Below, in pieces: positions 6,816 through 15,138 of a stretch of 64,000 nucleotides of DNA (within the stretch, counting starts at the first letter, position 1; each line of letters opens with the position of its first letter). A program made the translations under genes and the position numbers. The DNA lies in NCBI GenBank assembly GCA_965223125.1, contig OZ244984.1, positions 1,860,001 to 1,924,000 of the forward strand, read 5' to 3'. The stretch is from Pacificispira sp965223125 (GTDB lineage Bacteria; Pseudomonadota; Alphaproteobacteria; UBA8366; Aestuariispiraceae). The notes below the pieces were generated by a model. It did not search any database. It was not told the DNA's origin and worked only from the letters and a program-made list of their open reading frames with translations.

Positions 6816-8276
6816 TCAGGGCGTAACCCGCACGGTATAGGTCAGTGTCCGTGCCTCGCCCGCCGGAATGTCGATCTGCCATGTGGCACTCCTGGCATCG
6901 CGGCTCTCAGGTTCGGTGGAGGCCTCGGTGATCGACCAGGTCTGGCCGGACAGGGCCTCGGCAAGTTCCACGGTCACCGCCTCCGCACGTCCGTTTCGCA
7001 ATGTGATTTCATGGCGCGCGCGATAGGGATGCTGTCGGCGGTCGGTCCCGCTGCCGGTGGTCTCGTAGTCCAGCACGCGTCGTTCCCCGGTTACGTCGAA
7101 GGCCCGTCCGAGGCTCAGTTCCGCCGTGCCACCAACCGGCAGATGGGAAAAATGATCCTCGCCCAGGATCACCGCCGGGGCATTGGCGTCATCCGATGCC
7201 AGAGTACCGAAAACCCGCACCGGCCCCGCTGGCAGGGCACGGGCAAGCGGTCCGTCCTTGTCGTTTTTCAGTGTCAGGGTGACGGAGGGGCGCAATCCAT
7301 CGACCCTGCCTTGCCGCTGTCCCGGAAAGACGAGACCACTGCCCTCCAGCCGATAGCGCTTTTCCGCCGGGACTGTCACCGGGGCCAGCAGCACGCGCCG
7401 CACCGTCTGGCGCGCGGGTAGGTCGATCCGCCCGGCGACATCATAGACATGAACGTCACCCAGCGTTGCCTCTTCCGGCGCGGCATATCCGGCACTGTCC
7501 GATGAGGCCATGGCCGGGGCGGAATACATGCGCGTTGCCATCATTTCCTTGGGCATCGGATGAACCCGTGTGGTTTCCCCCGCGACAAGGCGGATCGTTG
7601 CACCGGTGAAACCGGTCGCCGTGCCGTTGTCGATCAGATAGTGCCCGCTGAGGGTCAATCCGCTCTCATCCGGCGTCAGGAAGGCGGTGTAGTCTGCTGA
7701 CCAGCGCAGATCCGGTGTGACATAGCGCAGGTCCACCGGCTGCGATCCTGCCGCAGCGCCGGTATGGGCGGTGACTTCCAACCCGCCGGTCATGCCGGGC
7801 GGCAAGGAATCCAGCGCCAGACGTCCATTCGGCGGCATTGCCTCATAGCGATCACCGACCTTGAGGATCAGTCCGCCATCGACATTGATCAGGGTTCCGC
7901 GAATTTCCCGCTCCGCCCCGCTGTCCCCGACCGGTACCAGCCAGGAAATCTCCTGACCAAGGGATCGTTGCAGCAGCGTCTGCGGTGACAGGCTGTCGCG
8001 GCGAATGGTGATACTCCCCGCAGGGTCGCCCCCGATCCGTACCGCAAGGCTGGAAAGATCAAGCCCCTCCGGCAGGTCCGGCAGCGAGACCAAAGCCGGG
8101 CCGCCGGGCAGGGTTACGCTGCGCGTCTCTCCCACGACGGAGAGACCGTCCGAATAGACGGCGATTGCCGCGCCATCCGCCGGGTCGGCGGCAAGAATCC
8201 GGGTTTGGGCATGGGCAGCGGTCATGCCGGTAAAAAGGGTCAAGCAGGTAATCAGGGCAGTTTTTTGTATCGTCAT
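6816..8276 (-). CDS. DUF4139-domain exported protein
   Basis: The 486-residue product begins with a signal peptide (hydrophobic core ALITCLTLFTGM, likely cleavage after AHA near residue 23). The rest is predicted beta-rich and matches DUF4139-type proteins (mucoidy-inhibitor-like), with the characteristic DLRYVTPDLRWSADYTAFL block near the middle, a YRLEGSGLVFPGQ segment and a C-terminal ITLRNGRAEAVTVELAE...WQIDIPAGEARTLTYTVRV stretch (shown in part). Location is probably the periplasm or outer membrane. The biochemical role of the family is unknown to me. Its ATG overlaps the stop of the amidotransferase gene by four bases, so it ends the leftward dnaX-recR group. Confidence 0.8.
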   Translation of the reverse strand: MTIQKTALITCLTLFTGMTAAHAQTRILAADPADGAAIAVYSDGLSVVGETRSVTLPGGPALVSLPDLPEGLDLSSLAVRIGGDPAGSITIRRDSLSPQTLLQRSLGQEISWLVPVGDSGAEREIRGTLINVDGGLILKVGDRYEAMPPNGRLALDSLPPGMTGGLEVTAHTGAAAGSQPVDLRYVTPDLRWSADYTAFLTPDESGLTLSGHYLIDNGTATGFTGATIRLVAGETTRVHPMPKEMMATRMYSAPAMASSDSAGYAAPEEATLGDVHVYDVAGRIDLPARQTVRRVLLAPVTVPAEKRYRLEGSGLVFPGQRQGRVDGLRPSVTLTLKNDKDGPLARALPAGPVRVFGTLASDDANAPAVILGEDHFSHLPVGGTAELSLGRAFDVTGERRVLDYETTGSGTDRRQHPYRARHEITLRNGRAEAVTVELAEALSGQTWSITEASTEPESRDARSATWQIDIPAGEARTLTYTVRVTP

Positions 8277-9004
8277 AGCAGTCCATTGGTTTTGAGGAAG
8301 TTCGCGAACAGGCCGGGGGCTTCCGGCGTCGGCGTATAATGATCCGCAATTGTGGCGGCTTTCGGGCCCCATGACTCTGCCATACATCGATCCGTCGCTT
8401 CCGGGTGGAACTGCACCGACACCCAGCCACGTCCATAATCCAGTGCGCAATGGGGCATGGTCGCTGTGGTCGCCAGGACCACCGCCCCCTCCGGCGCGCG
8501 GCTGACATGTTCCTCATTCCCGAAATTGAAGCGTGGAACAATGTCACCAAAGATTGCGCTTTCTCGGCCCGCCTCGGTCAGGGAGACGGGAAGCGTCCCG
8601 ATTGTCGGTCCGTCCGGCAGCATCTCCACCGTGCCGCCCAGTGTCTGGCTTATGATCTGGTGCCCGCCACAGATGCCGAAGACCGGGGCGGGGCGCGCCC
8701 GGTCACGCTGGGCGGCAAGCCAGGCGCGCAGATTCCGCTGCCAGGGCAGTTCGTCATGGACCGAATGGAAACTGCCGCCGATGATGAAGGCATCGCCATC
8801 GTCGAGGTTTGGCAAGCCCTCCCCATGGCAGATGCGATGGCCGCGATAGTCGATACGGTCCAGAATGCCCAATCCGTCGAGCATCCGCTCGAACCAGAAA
8901 ATCTCGTCATCGCCACCCGGCTGATTCTGAAAGATCGCCGGGTCATAGCGCCCTGGAGCGCCCAGTTGCCCGAGAAAACAGATGATGGGTTTCCTGGTTG
9001 TCAT
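8273..9004 (-). CDS. Class I glutamine amidotransferase-like protein
   Basis: This 243-residue stand-alone GATase1 domain has the nucleophile elbow GICGGHQ (Cys near 125) and the catalytic His and Glu in VQFHPEA near 205-208. It resembles GMP-synthase-like amidotransferase proteins that hydrolyse glutamine or a gamma-glutamyl bond. No synthetase partner is nearby, so the acceptor is unknown. It starts 20 bases after recR and is translationally coupled to the DUF4139 gene downstream. Confidence 0.85.
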   Translation of the reverse strand: MTTRKPIICFLGQLGAPGRYDPAIFQNQPGGDDEIFWFERMLDGLGILDRIDYRGHRICHGEGLPNLDDGDAFIIGGSFHSVHDELPWQRNLRAWLAAQRDRARPAPVFGICGGHQIISQTLGGTVEMLPDGPTIGTLPVSLTEAGRESAIFGDIVPRFNFGNEEHVSRAPEGAVVLATTATMPHCALDYGRGWVSVQFHPEATDRCMAESWGPKAATIADHYTPTPEAPGLFANFLKTNGLL

Positions 9005-9024
9005 GCGGGGTTCTCTCGTTCGTT

Positions 9025-9615
9025 TCAGACCGATTGGCGGGATTTCAGCGCCGTTGCCAGCGTCCCGTCATCCAGATAATCCAGCTCGCCGCCGACCGGA
9101 ACACCATGGGCAAGGCGACTGACCGCAACGCCGGATTGCTCCAGCCGTTCGGTTACGTAATGCGCCGTCGTCTGTCCATCGACCGTCAGGTTGGTCGCCA
9201 GGATGACCTCCCGCACTGGAGAGTCCGGACCGACCCGGTGCAGCAGCGAGGCGATATTGAGGTCTTCCGGCCCGACGCCATCAATGGCGGACAGAACCCC
9301 GCCCAGTACGTGATAGCGCCCGCGAAACACGCCGGTGCGTTCCAGCGCCCAAAGATCGCCAACCTGCTCCACGATGCAGAGCAGTGCTGTATCCCGCGCC
9401 GGATCGCGGCAGATCGAGCAGGTTTCTGCCGTATCCAGATTGCCACAGGTCCGGCAGGTCTGGATTTTCTCCGCCGCCTCGGCCAGGGCCATGGCCAGCG
9501 GCTGCATCAGACTTTCCTTGCGCTTGATCAGCATCAGTGCCGCGCGCCGCGCTGATCGGGGTCCCAGCCCCGGAAGTCGGGCCAGCAGTTGGATCAAGCG
9601 TTCTATTTCCTGCAT
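9025..9615 (-). CDS. recR: Recombination mediator RecR
   Basis: RecR works with RecF and RecO to load RecA on gapped DNA. The 196-residue protein has the helix-hairpin-helix region (LARLPGLGPRSARRAA), a C4 zinc finger CRTCGNLDTAETCSIC near 53-68, and a Toprim domain starting CIVEQVGDLWALERTG with GPEDLNIASLLHRV and the acidic pair later. Length and order are standard. It lies 83 bases after ybaB in the conserved dnaX-ybaB-recR order. Confidence 0.96.
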   Translation of the reverse strand: MQEIERLIQLLARLPGLGPRSARRAALMLIKRKESLMQPLAMALAEAAEKIQTCRTCGNLDTAETCSICRDPARDTALLCIVEQVGDLWALERTGVFRGRYHVLGGVLSAIDGVGPEDLNIASLLHRVGPDSPVREVILATNLTVDGQTTAHYVTERLEQSGVAVSRLAHGVPVGGELDYLDDGTLATALKSRQSV

Positions 9616-9698
9616 GGCAGAACTCCGACCGTCAGCATGCCATTGCTCAGGACCATCGGCATTTCATCAATAATGATAAAATTGACCATCCCGGCCCC

Positions 9699-10022
9699 TC
9701 AGAACGGCAGTTTCATGCCGGGGGGCAGTTGCAGACCGCCCATGAGTTTCTGGGTTTCGTCGCGCATCCGCTCATCAGCCTTGGCCTTCGCATCGTTGAC
9801 GGCTGCGACGATCAGGTCCTCCATCACTTCCTTGTCATTCGGATCAACCAGACTGGGATCGACCGACAGGCGGCGCAATTCGCCCTTGCCGGTGATCGTC
9901 ACATTGACCAGCCCGCCGCCGGACGTGCCCTGAACTTCCAGCTTTTCCATCTCCGCCTGCATTTCCTGCATGCGGGTCTGCATCTCCTGGGCTTGCTTCA
10001 TCATCGAACCGAGATTCTTCAT
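9699..10022 (-). CDS. ybaB: YbaB/EbfC nucleoid-associated protein
   Basis: This is a 107-residue DNA-binding protein of the YbaB/EbfC family, usually a dimer shaped like tweezers. The N-terminal helix is Met/Gln-rich (MMKQAQEMQTRMQEMQAEM), followed by the conserved GGGLVNVTITGKGELRRLSVDPSLV block and a C-terminal GLQLPPGMKLPF. The start at MKNLG is chosen over a start 30 residues upstream because that extension overlaps the dnaX stop and does not look like the family. It lies 19 bases after dnaX. Confidence 0.93.
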   Translation of the reverse strand: MKNLGSMMKQAQEMQTRMQEMQAEMEKLEVQGTSGGGLVNVTITGKGELRRLSVDPSLVDPNDKEVMEDLIVAAVNDAKAKADERMRDETQKLMGGLQLPPGMKLPF

Positions 10023-10041
10023 CGCAGGCTTGTCCTTGTTG

Positions 10042-11994
10042 CTATAGATCTTCGTCCGGGTCGAATGCGTCTTCCGGATCAATCGGCAGGGTTCCGTCCA
10101 TATCATCGGCACCGCCCCCGATATCGGCGGTTGGCAGCGACAATGGGTCGGGTCCGGCGCTGGTCACGCGGGTGATCTGGGCATCGGGGAATGCCTTTCT
10201 GACGGCCTGGACAAGTGGATCCTGCTCTGCCCGACCCCGCCGGTCGAGATCGGCCTGGGCTTCCTGTTCGGCCAGGGTCGGCGCGCCCTCCTCATTTGAA
10301 ATGCTGACGATCCAGCGCGTGCCGGTCCAGTCCCCCAGGATTTTACCGATCTGGCCATGCAGGTCGGGGGGTGCGTTGCGACCGGGCCGGAATTCCAGCC
10401 GCCCCGGCTCGAAATGCACCAGATGCACGTCGCGCTTCAGATTGCTGGCCAGAATGCCCGCCCGTTTTTCCTCGAACAGTTTCACGATGTCGAGAAAGCT
10501 GGTCGGCAGTGTTCCCGTCGCCGGATCGGGTGCGGCACGGGCGGTCTCTGCCTGTCGTGCTGCCATTGCCCCGCCGCCACGATGCACCACGGTCGGCTGT
10601 ATCTGGGACGCCGCAGATGCGCCGCCACCCGAGTTGCCACCCCCGGAACGCCCGCCGCCCCCGGACCCCGCAGGCGCATCCTTCAGCTTCGCGACCAGAT
10701 CGCCCGGCGTCGGCATATCAGCGACATGTATCAGACGGATGATCACCATTTCCGCAGCCTGGATCGCGGAGGGGGCGGCGCGGACCTCCCCCAATCCCTT
10801 CAGCAGCATCTGCCAGGTCCGGGAGAGCACCGGTATGGTCAGGCTTTTGGCCATATCCCGCCCACGGGTCCGTTCCAGTTCCGCCGTGGTCGGGCGGTCC
10901 AGTGCAGCGGGTGCCAGCAGGACACGGGTCAGGAAATGGGTGATATCCAGCAGATCCTCGATCACCACGACCGGGTCGGCACCAACGCCATAGAGTTCTT
11001 CCAGCAGGGTCAGCGCGGTCGGCGCATCGCCTTTCATCGTGGCATCGAACAGATCGTAGATTCGCCCTCGATCAGCGAGGCCCAGCATGTCGCGGACCTG
11101 TTCCGCCTTCACCGTTCCGGCACTCAGCGCAATCGCCTGATCAAGTATGGACAGCCCGTCACGCACGGAGCCATCTGCGGCCCGCGCGATCATGCCCAGC
11201 GCATCGTCTTCGACGGCGACGCCTTCCTTTTCCCCGACCGAGCGGAAATGTCGGGCCAGTTGATCGACCGGCACACGGCGCAGATCAAAGCGCTGGCAGC
11301 GGGACAGGACGGTGACGGGCACCTTGCGAATCTCGGTCGTCGCGAAGACGAATTTCACATGCTCCGGCGGTTCTTCCAGCGTCTTCAGAAGTGCGTTGAA
11401 CGCATTCGTGGACAGCATATGGACCTCATCCAGCACATAGACTTTGTACCGGGCAGTGACGGGACGATAGCGGACCCCGTCGATCAATTCGCGAATGTTG
11501 TCGACCCCGGTACGGCTGGCGGCATCCATCTCGATCACATCGACATGGCGGTCCTGGGCAATACCAGTGCAGTGCTGGCAGACCCCGCAAGGATGAACGG
11601 TCGGGCCACCCGTGCCGTCCGGCCCGATGCAGTTCAGCGCCTTGGCGATGATCCGTGCCGTCGTTGTCTTGCCTACGCCGCGCACACCGGTCAGCATGAA
11701 GGCTTGGGCGATGCGCCCGGCCTCAATCCCGTTGGTCAGGGTCCGGACCAGCGCCTCCTGACCGATCAGCTCGCTGAAATCGGCCGGGCGGTATTTGCGT
11801 GCCAGCACGCGATAGGCCCTGCTATCCGCAGTTTTCGCATCGGATGATTTGCTGGTCTCCTGACTCGCCACAGGCTTCTGCACCGCCTGCGGCTGCGGCG
11901 GTTCATCCAGGCCCAGGCCCGGTCCTAACAAAGCAGGATCGGGAGGGCCGTCCGGATCGTCGAGATCGAAGGGAGGGTCGGTATCGTCGCTCAT
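10042..11994 (-). CDS. dnaX: DNA polymerase III subunit tau (DnaX)
   Basis: DnaX is the clamp-loader ATPase that also holds the replisome together. The 650-residue protein has an acidic, Pro-rich N-terminal lead (about 60 residues), then YRVLARKYRPADFSELIGQE, Walker A GVRGVGKTTTAR, a zinc module ending PCGVCQHC, Walker B VYVLDEVHML, and TLEEPPEHVKFVFATTE. A glycine-rich linker (GGGGRSGGGNSGGG) near 425 separates the ATPase from the tau-specific C-terminus. I did not see an A-rich slippery run, so I see no evidence for a frameshifted gamma form. Several upstream Met codons exist; MSDDTD is chosen tentatively. Confidence 0.95.
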   Translation of the reverse strand: MSDDTDPPFDLDDPDGPPDPALLGPGLGLDEPPQPQAVQKPVASQETSKSSDAKTADSRAYRVLARKYRPADFSELIGQEALVRTLTNGIEAGRIAQAFMLTGVRGVGKTTTARIIAKALNCIGPDGTGGPTVHPCGVCQHCTGIAQDRHVDVIEMDAASRTGVDNIRELIDGVRYRPVTARYKVYVLDEVHMLSTNAFNALLKTLEEPPEHVKFVFATTEIRKVPVTVLSRCQRFDLRRVPVDQLARHFRSVGEKEGVAVEDDALGMIARAADGSVRDGLSILDQAIALSAGTVKAEQVRDMLGLADRGRIYDLFDATMKGDAPTALTLLEELYGVGADPVVVIEDLLDITHFLTRVLLAPAALDRPTTAELERTRGRDMAKSLTIPVLSRTWQMLLKGLGEVRAAPSAIQAAEMVIIRLIHVADMPTPGDLVAKLKDAPAGSGGGGRSGGGNSGGGASAASQIQPTVVHRGGGAMAARQAETARAAPDPATGTLPTSFLDIVKLFEEKRAGILASNLKRDVHLVHFEPGRLEFRPGRNAPPDLHGQIGKILGDWTGTRWIVSISNEEGAPTLAEQEAQADLDRRGRAEQDPLVQAVRKAFPDAQITRVTSAGPDPLSLPTADIGGGADDMDGTLPIDPEDAFDPDEDL

Positions 11995-12119
11995 GGGTGA
12001 CATCATCGCAAGGCGACCCGATCTGTACAACCGTCAAAACCGTCGTCGCACAGGCAGGATATCTTGATCCAGGCTTTGGGGGTATCGCGTGAAAGCGTGA
12101 AAAGGCGGAAGACCGACGT

Positions 12120-12216
12120 TAAGCGACCCGGGCGAAAATCTCGTTACGGCTGCTTCCTTCCGGACCTGACCGGGTTGGCGAGGCGCCCGTCCACCGCCGG
12201 CCTTCCTGCCGCGTTA
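12120..12216 (-). ncRNA. ffs: 4.5S small SRP RNA
   Basis: The minus strand carries the invariant apical core GGTCAGGTCCGGAAGGAAGC followed by AGCC, the Ffh-binding loop of bacterial signal recognition particle RNA. Flanking arms (GGGCGCCTCGCCAACCC on the 5' side, GAGATTTTCGCCC on the 3' side) can pair to form the long hairpin. The ends are approximate. It lies directly upstream of dnaX on the same strand. Confidence 0.9.
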
Positions 12217-12376
12217 TATCGGCGCGGGGGCGGAAGATGCAAGGGGAATCGGCCCATAGTCTGCAGTCGTAGACGCTCGACATATACAGTGTCTCGTATA
12301 TTGAATCGGTGGCATGCTTGACAGCGTGCAAGGCAAGGGGCTAAGGCACCCGCGCAGCGTTGAGGCAAAGGCGGCA

Positions 12377-12832
12377 ATGCACAAATCTATCACACACACG
12401 CATTCCCAGGCAGAAACGATAAACATCGCACGGAAGCTGGGACAACGGATTCCGGCTGGAACGGTCATCCGCCTGACCGGGGTCATGGGTGCGGGCAAAA
12501 CGCATTTCGTGAAGGGGCTGGCCGCTGGCATGGGCGTGGCGGAGCAGGACCATGTGATCAGCCCGACCTATGATCTGGTGCATGAACATGGAGATCCCTG
12601 CCGTCTGGTCCATATCGATCTGTATCGCCTGGGCCAGCCGAGCGCCGAGGATGTCGAGTGGCTGATCGGCTATCTGAATGAGGAAGAGACGGTGAAGGCC
12701 ATCGAATGGGCGGAACGGATCGCAGATGTCATGCCCGAGGATGCGATGACGGTCGAAATCGCCTATGGCGAGGGCGACGGGGATCGCGTGATCACCGTGA
12801 CATCCCCGCAGCCGCTCGAATTTCTGGAATAG
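12377..12832 (+). CDS. tsaE: tRNA t6A biosynthesis ATPase TsaE
   Basis: TsaE is the ATPase that resets the TsaB-TsaD complex during synthesis of N6-threonylcarbamoyladenosine at A37 of ANN-decoding tRNAs. The 151-residue protein has Walker A GVMGAGKTHF near 33-42, the SPTYDLVHEH switch-like block near 62-71, LVHIDLYRL near 77-85 and a conserved acidic/Trp segment (KAIEWAER). It is the first gene of a rightward operon with tsaB, tsaD and tsaC. The ATG is chosen at MHKSIT because the upstream extension is unlike the family. Confidence 0.94.
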   Translation: MHKSITHTHSQAETINIARKLGQRIPAGTVIRLTGVMGAGKTHFVKGLAAGMGVAEQDHVISPTYDLVHEHGDPCRLVHIDLYRLGQPSAEDVEWLIGYLNEEETVKAIEWAERIADVMPEDAMTVEIAYGEGDGDRVITVTSPQPLEFLE

Positions 12833-12842
12833 AGGCGGGCAT

Positions 12843-13460
12843 ATGCGAAAGCTGTTGATTTCCGCGATTTCCTCACGGGTCTATGTTTGTGCCTATGACG
12901 GGGTCGATCCGGTTCTGATGACGGTGGAAACCGCCGCGCGAACCACATCCAGCATCATCGGGCGAGAGGCGGATCGGGCCGTGCGCCAGATGGGTGGGCT
13001 GGATGCGATAGGCGTGGTGGTTGGTCCCGGTTCCTGGGCCGGGGCGCGGATCACCATTGCAACGGCGAAGGGAATGGCCCTGGCGACCGGCTGCCAGAGC
13101 ACCATGATCCCGACCCATGATCTGGTCTGGGCTAGCAGGCCGCAGCCGCAATCTGGAAGTCTGGTGATCTGGGCGGCGGAGCGGGAGCCCTGGATTGCCC
13201 ATTACGAAGAGGGGCGGCGGATCGCGGCAGTCGCACCGATCCCCCCCGGCGACTGGAACCCGGAGACCACACTGGAAGGGCGGTTCGACCGCAAGACCCA
13301 TATCCTGCTGAGCCCGAGCGATGGCGAGGTCCTGCTGCCTGAACCTTTCGACGATGTCGTCCTGATGCGGGCGATGGCGATTGCCCAGGCGCAGGACGGT
13401 GCCTGTGACGCGCATGGTCTCAAGACCCCCTTCATGCCCTCCTATCCGCCGAAGCAATGA
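12843..13460 (+). CDS. tsaB: t6A complex scaffold TsaB
   Basis: TsaB is the catalytically inactive ASKHA-fold partner of TsaD. The 205-residue protein keeps the family core GVVVGPGSWAGARITIATAK near 57-76, where related proteins read GPGSFTGLRIG-ATAKG. The rest is diverged: the usual TsaB N-terminal I-L-x-I-D-T motif is replaced by LLISAISSRVYVCAYDG. Position between tsaE and tsaD, ten bases after the former and overlapping the latter by four, makes the call firm. Confidence 0.88.
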   Translation: MRKLLISAISSRVYVCAYDGVDPVLMTVETAARTTSSIIGREADRAVRQMGGLDAIGVVVGPGSWAGARITIATAKGMALATGCQSTMIPTHDLVWASRPQPQSGSLVIWAAEREPWIAHYEEGRRIAAVAPIPPGDWNPETTLEGRFDRKTHILLSPSDGEVLLPEPFDDVVLMRAMAIAQAQDGACDAHGLKTPFMPSYPPKQ

Positions 13461-14509
13461 GCGAGAGATCACCGATGACCCATACAGCACCGATCATTCT
13501 GGGGGTTGAAACCGCCTGCGACGACTGTGCCATTGCCATCGTGGAGGGGCATCGGGTCCTGGCCCAGAAGGTCGTGACGGAAAGCCAGATGCATCAGGAT
13601 TATGGTGGCATCGTTCCGGAATTGGCGGCACGCCAGCAACTGGCCTTCATCGACCGACTGTATCTGGACGTGCTGAATCAGGCCGGGCTGACACCGGACC
13701 AGATCGACTGCGTTGCCGTGAACAATCGCCATGGGCTGGTGCGCTCCGTTGCCGTTGGCGTCGCCTTCGCCAACGGGATCGCCGCCGGACTCGGTCGCCC
13801 CCTGATTTCCGTCCATCATGTCGAGGCGCATCTGATGTCGCCGGAAATCGGATCGGACATGCCGTTGCAGCCGGGCCTGTGCCTGGCTGTCGCGGGTGGG
13901 CACAATCTGCTGGTTGATGTCGAAAGCTTCGGCCATTACCGGATCATCGGGCGCACCCTGGACGATTGTGCCGGGGAGGCCTTCGACAAGGTCGCTATCG
14001 AACTGGGTCTGGGTTTTCCGGGCGGGCCGCAGATCGACCGGCTGAGCCGGGACGGAGATCGCATGGCCTTTGCCTTTCCGCGCCCGAAGATTCACGACAA
14101 GGATCTGGATTTCAGTTTCAGCGGCTTGAAAACCGCCGTGCGTCTGGCCATCCGCAAATTGGATGCGGCTGCATTGAGCGTGGCACAGGCCGATATCGCG
14201 GCCAGTTTTCAGGGGGCCATCGTCGATGTCCTGACGGAGAAATCGCGCCAGGCATTGATCCGGACCGGGCGCAGGCGATTCACAGCGGCGGGGGGCGTCG
14301 CGGCCAATTCCGAATTGCGGGAGCGGCTGGCGGCGATGTGCGCCGAACTGGGGGTTACCTTCAAACCGGCGGAGCGCGCCTATTGCGGCGATAATGCCGC
14401 CATGGTCGCCTATACCGCCGCACTCAAGCTGGCCGCCGGAGAGGCCGAGACCGGATTCTGGGACGCGACGCCCAGTTCTGTGCTGGGCCGCTATCGGGAG
14501 CGCTATTGA
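13457..14509 (+). CDS. tsaD: tRNA threonylcarbamoyltransferase TsaD
   Basis: TsaD transfers threonylcarbamoyl from the TsaC product to tRNA A37. The 350-residue protein has LGVETACDDCAIAIVEG at the start, the metal-binding HHVEAH near 121-126, FSFSGLKTAVR near 222, AAGGVAANSELRERL near 277 and the third metal ligand in CGDNAAMVAY near 313. It is a diverged member: AVNNRHGLVRSVAVGVAFA replaces the usual GPGL...G..FA, and AGGHNLL replaces SGGHT. All metal ligands are present, so it should be active. An ATG 18 bases further in could also serve as the start. Confidence 0.93.
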   Translation: MSERSPMTHTAPIILGVETACDDCAIAIVEGHRVLAQKVVTESQMHQDYGGIVPELAARQQLAFIDRLYLDVLNQAGLTPDQIDCVAVNNRHGLVRSVAVGVAFANGIAAGLGRPLISVHHVEAHLMSPEIGSDMPLQPGLCLAVAGGHNLLVDVESFGHYRIIGRTLDDCAGEAFDKVAIELGLGFPGGPQIDRLSRDGDRMAFAFPRPKIHDKDLDFSFSGLKTAVRLAIRKLDAAALSVAQADIAASFQGAIVDVLTEKSRQALIRTGRRRFTAAGGVAANSELRERLAAMCAELGVTFKPAERAYCGDNAAMVAYTAALKLAAGEAETGFWDATPSSVLGRYRERY

Positions 14510-15138
14510 TCGTGACTGCACTCTGGCTACCCGAAACCCCGATATCCGAAGCCGTAGAGAAAGCCTGCGAAGCCCTGATGCTCGGGAAAATCCTGCTCTA
14601 TCCGACCGATACGACCTTCGCGATGGGCGTGGATGCGCTGAACGTGGGGGCGGTGGAGATGTTGTTCGCCGCCAAGGGGCGCGACCGGGCGAAGAGCATG
14701 GCCGCCTGTTTCCCATCCATGGAGGAAGCGTTGGTGGAATGTGAGGAAAGCGAACTGCTGACCCGGCTTGCCACTGCACTGCTGCCCGGCCCGGTGACCC
14801 TGCTGGGACGCCGACAGGGCGACAGGCTGCGCGGATTGGCACCGGACTCTGATCTGATCGGGTTTCGGGTGCCGGACCATCCATTCTGCCTTGCCCTCTG
14901 TCAGGCCTATGGCCGCCCGATCACCGCGACCAGTGCCAATCTCAGCGGCACGACGGAGGCTGTGACGGGCATCGCGGCGCAGGAATTCGCGGCGGTGCTG
15001 AACCCGGATCAGGTCTTCTGTGTGCTGGAGGAGGCGACCCTGCATGGCAGGCCCAGCACGATTGTGGATGCCAGCGGTGAGACCCCGCGTATCCTGCGTT
15101 CCGGCCCAATCAGTGAAGCGGAGGTCATGGCCCTGTGA
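14506..15138 (+). CDS. tsaC: Threonylcarbamoyl-AMP synthase (TsaC/Sua5 family)
   Basis: This enzyme makes threonylcarbamoyl-AMP from threonine, bicarbonate and ATP, the substrate of TsaD. The 210-residue YrdC-type domain shows LLYPTDTTFAMGVDA near 30-44, the KGRDRAKSM nucleotide-binding block near 63-71, GPVTLLGRR near 96, TATSANLSG near 146-154 and PSTIVDASG near 187. The TTG start at 14506 overlaps the tsaD stop by three bases and lies five bases after GGAG; a GTG at 14512 is the alternative. It completes the four-enzyme bacterial t6A set in one operon. Confidence 0.93.
   Translation: MIVTALWLPETPISEAVEKACEALMLGKILLYPTDTTFAMGVDALNVGAVEMLFAAKGRDRAKSMAACFPSMEEALVECEESELLTRLATALLPGPVTLLGRRQGDRLRGLAPDSDLIGFRVPDHPFCLALCQAYGRPITATSANLSGTTEAVTGIAAQEFAAVLNPDQVFCVLEEATLHGRPSTIVDASGETPRILRSGPISEAEVMAL

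Noticed and set aside
10357..11847. A 496-codon plus-strand frame across dnaX
   Set aside because: It mirrors the DnaX coding frame and has shadow-type composition. DnaX motifs on the minus strand are unambiguous.
10042..11994. Programmed frameshifting in dnaX to make a gamma form
   Set aside because: I saw no A-rich slippery run or following pseudoknot-like stem near the Gly-rich linker.
13469..14884. A 471-codon minus-strand frame across tsaD and tsaC
   Set aside because: It is antisense to two conserved enzymes in an operon and shows no domain or ribosome-binding site.
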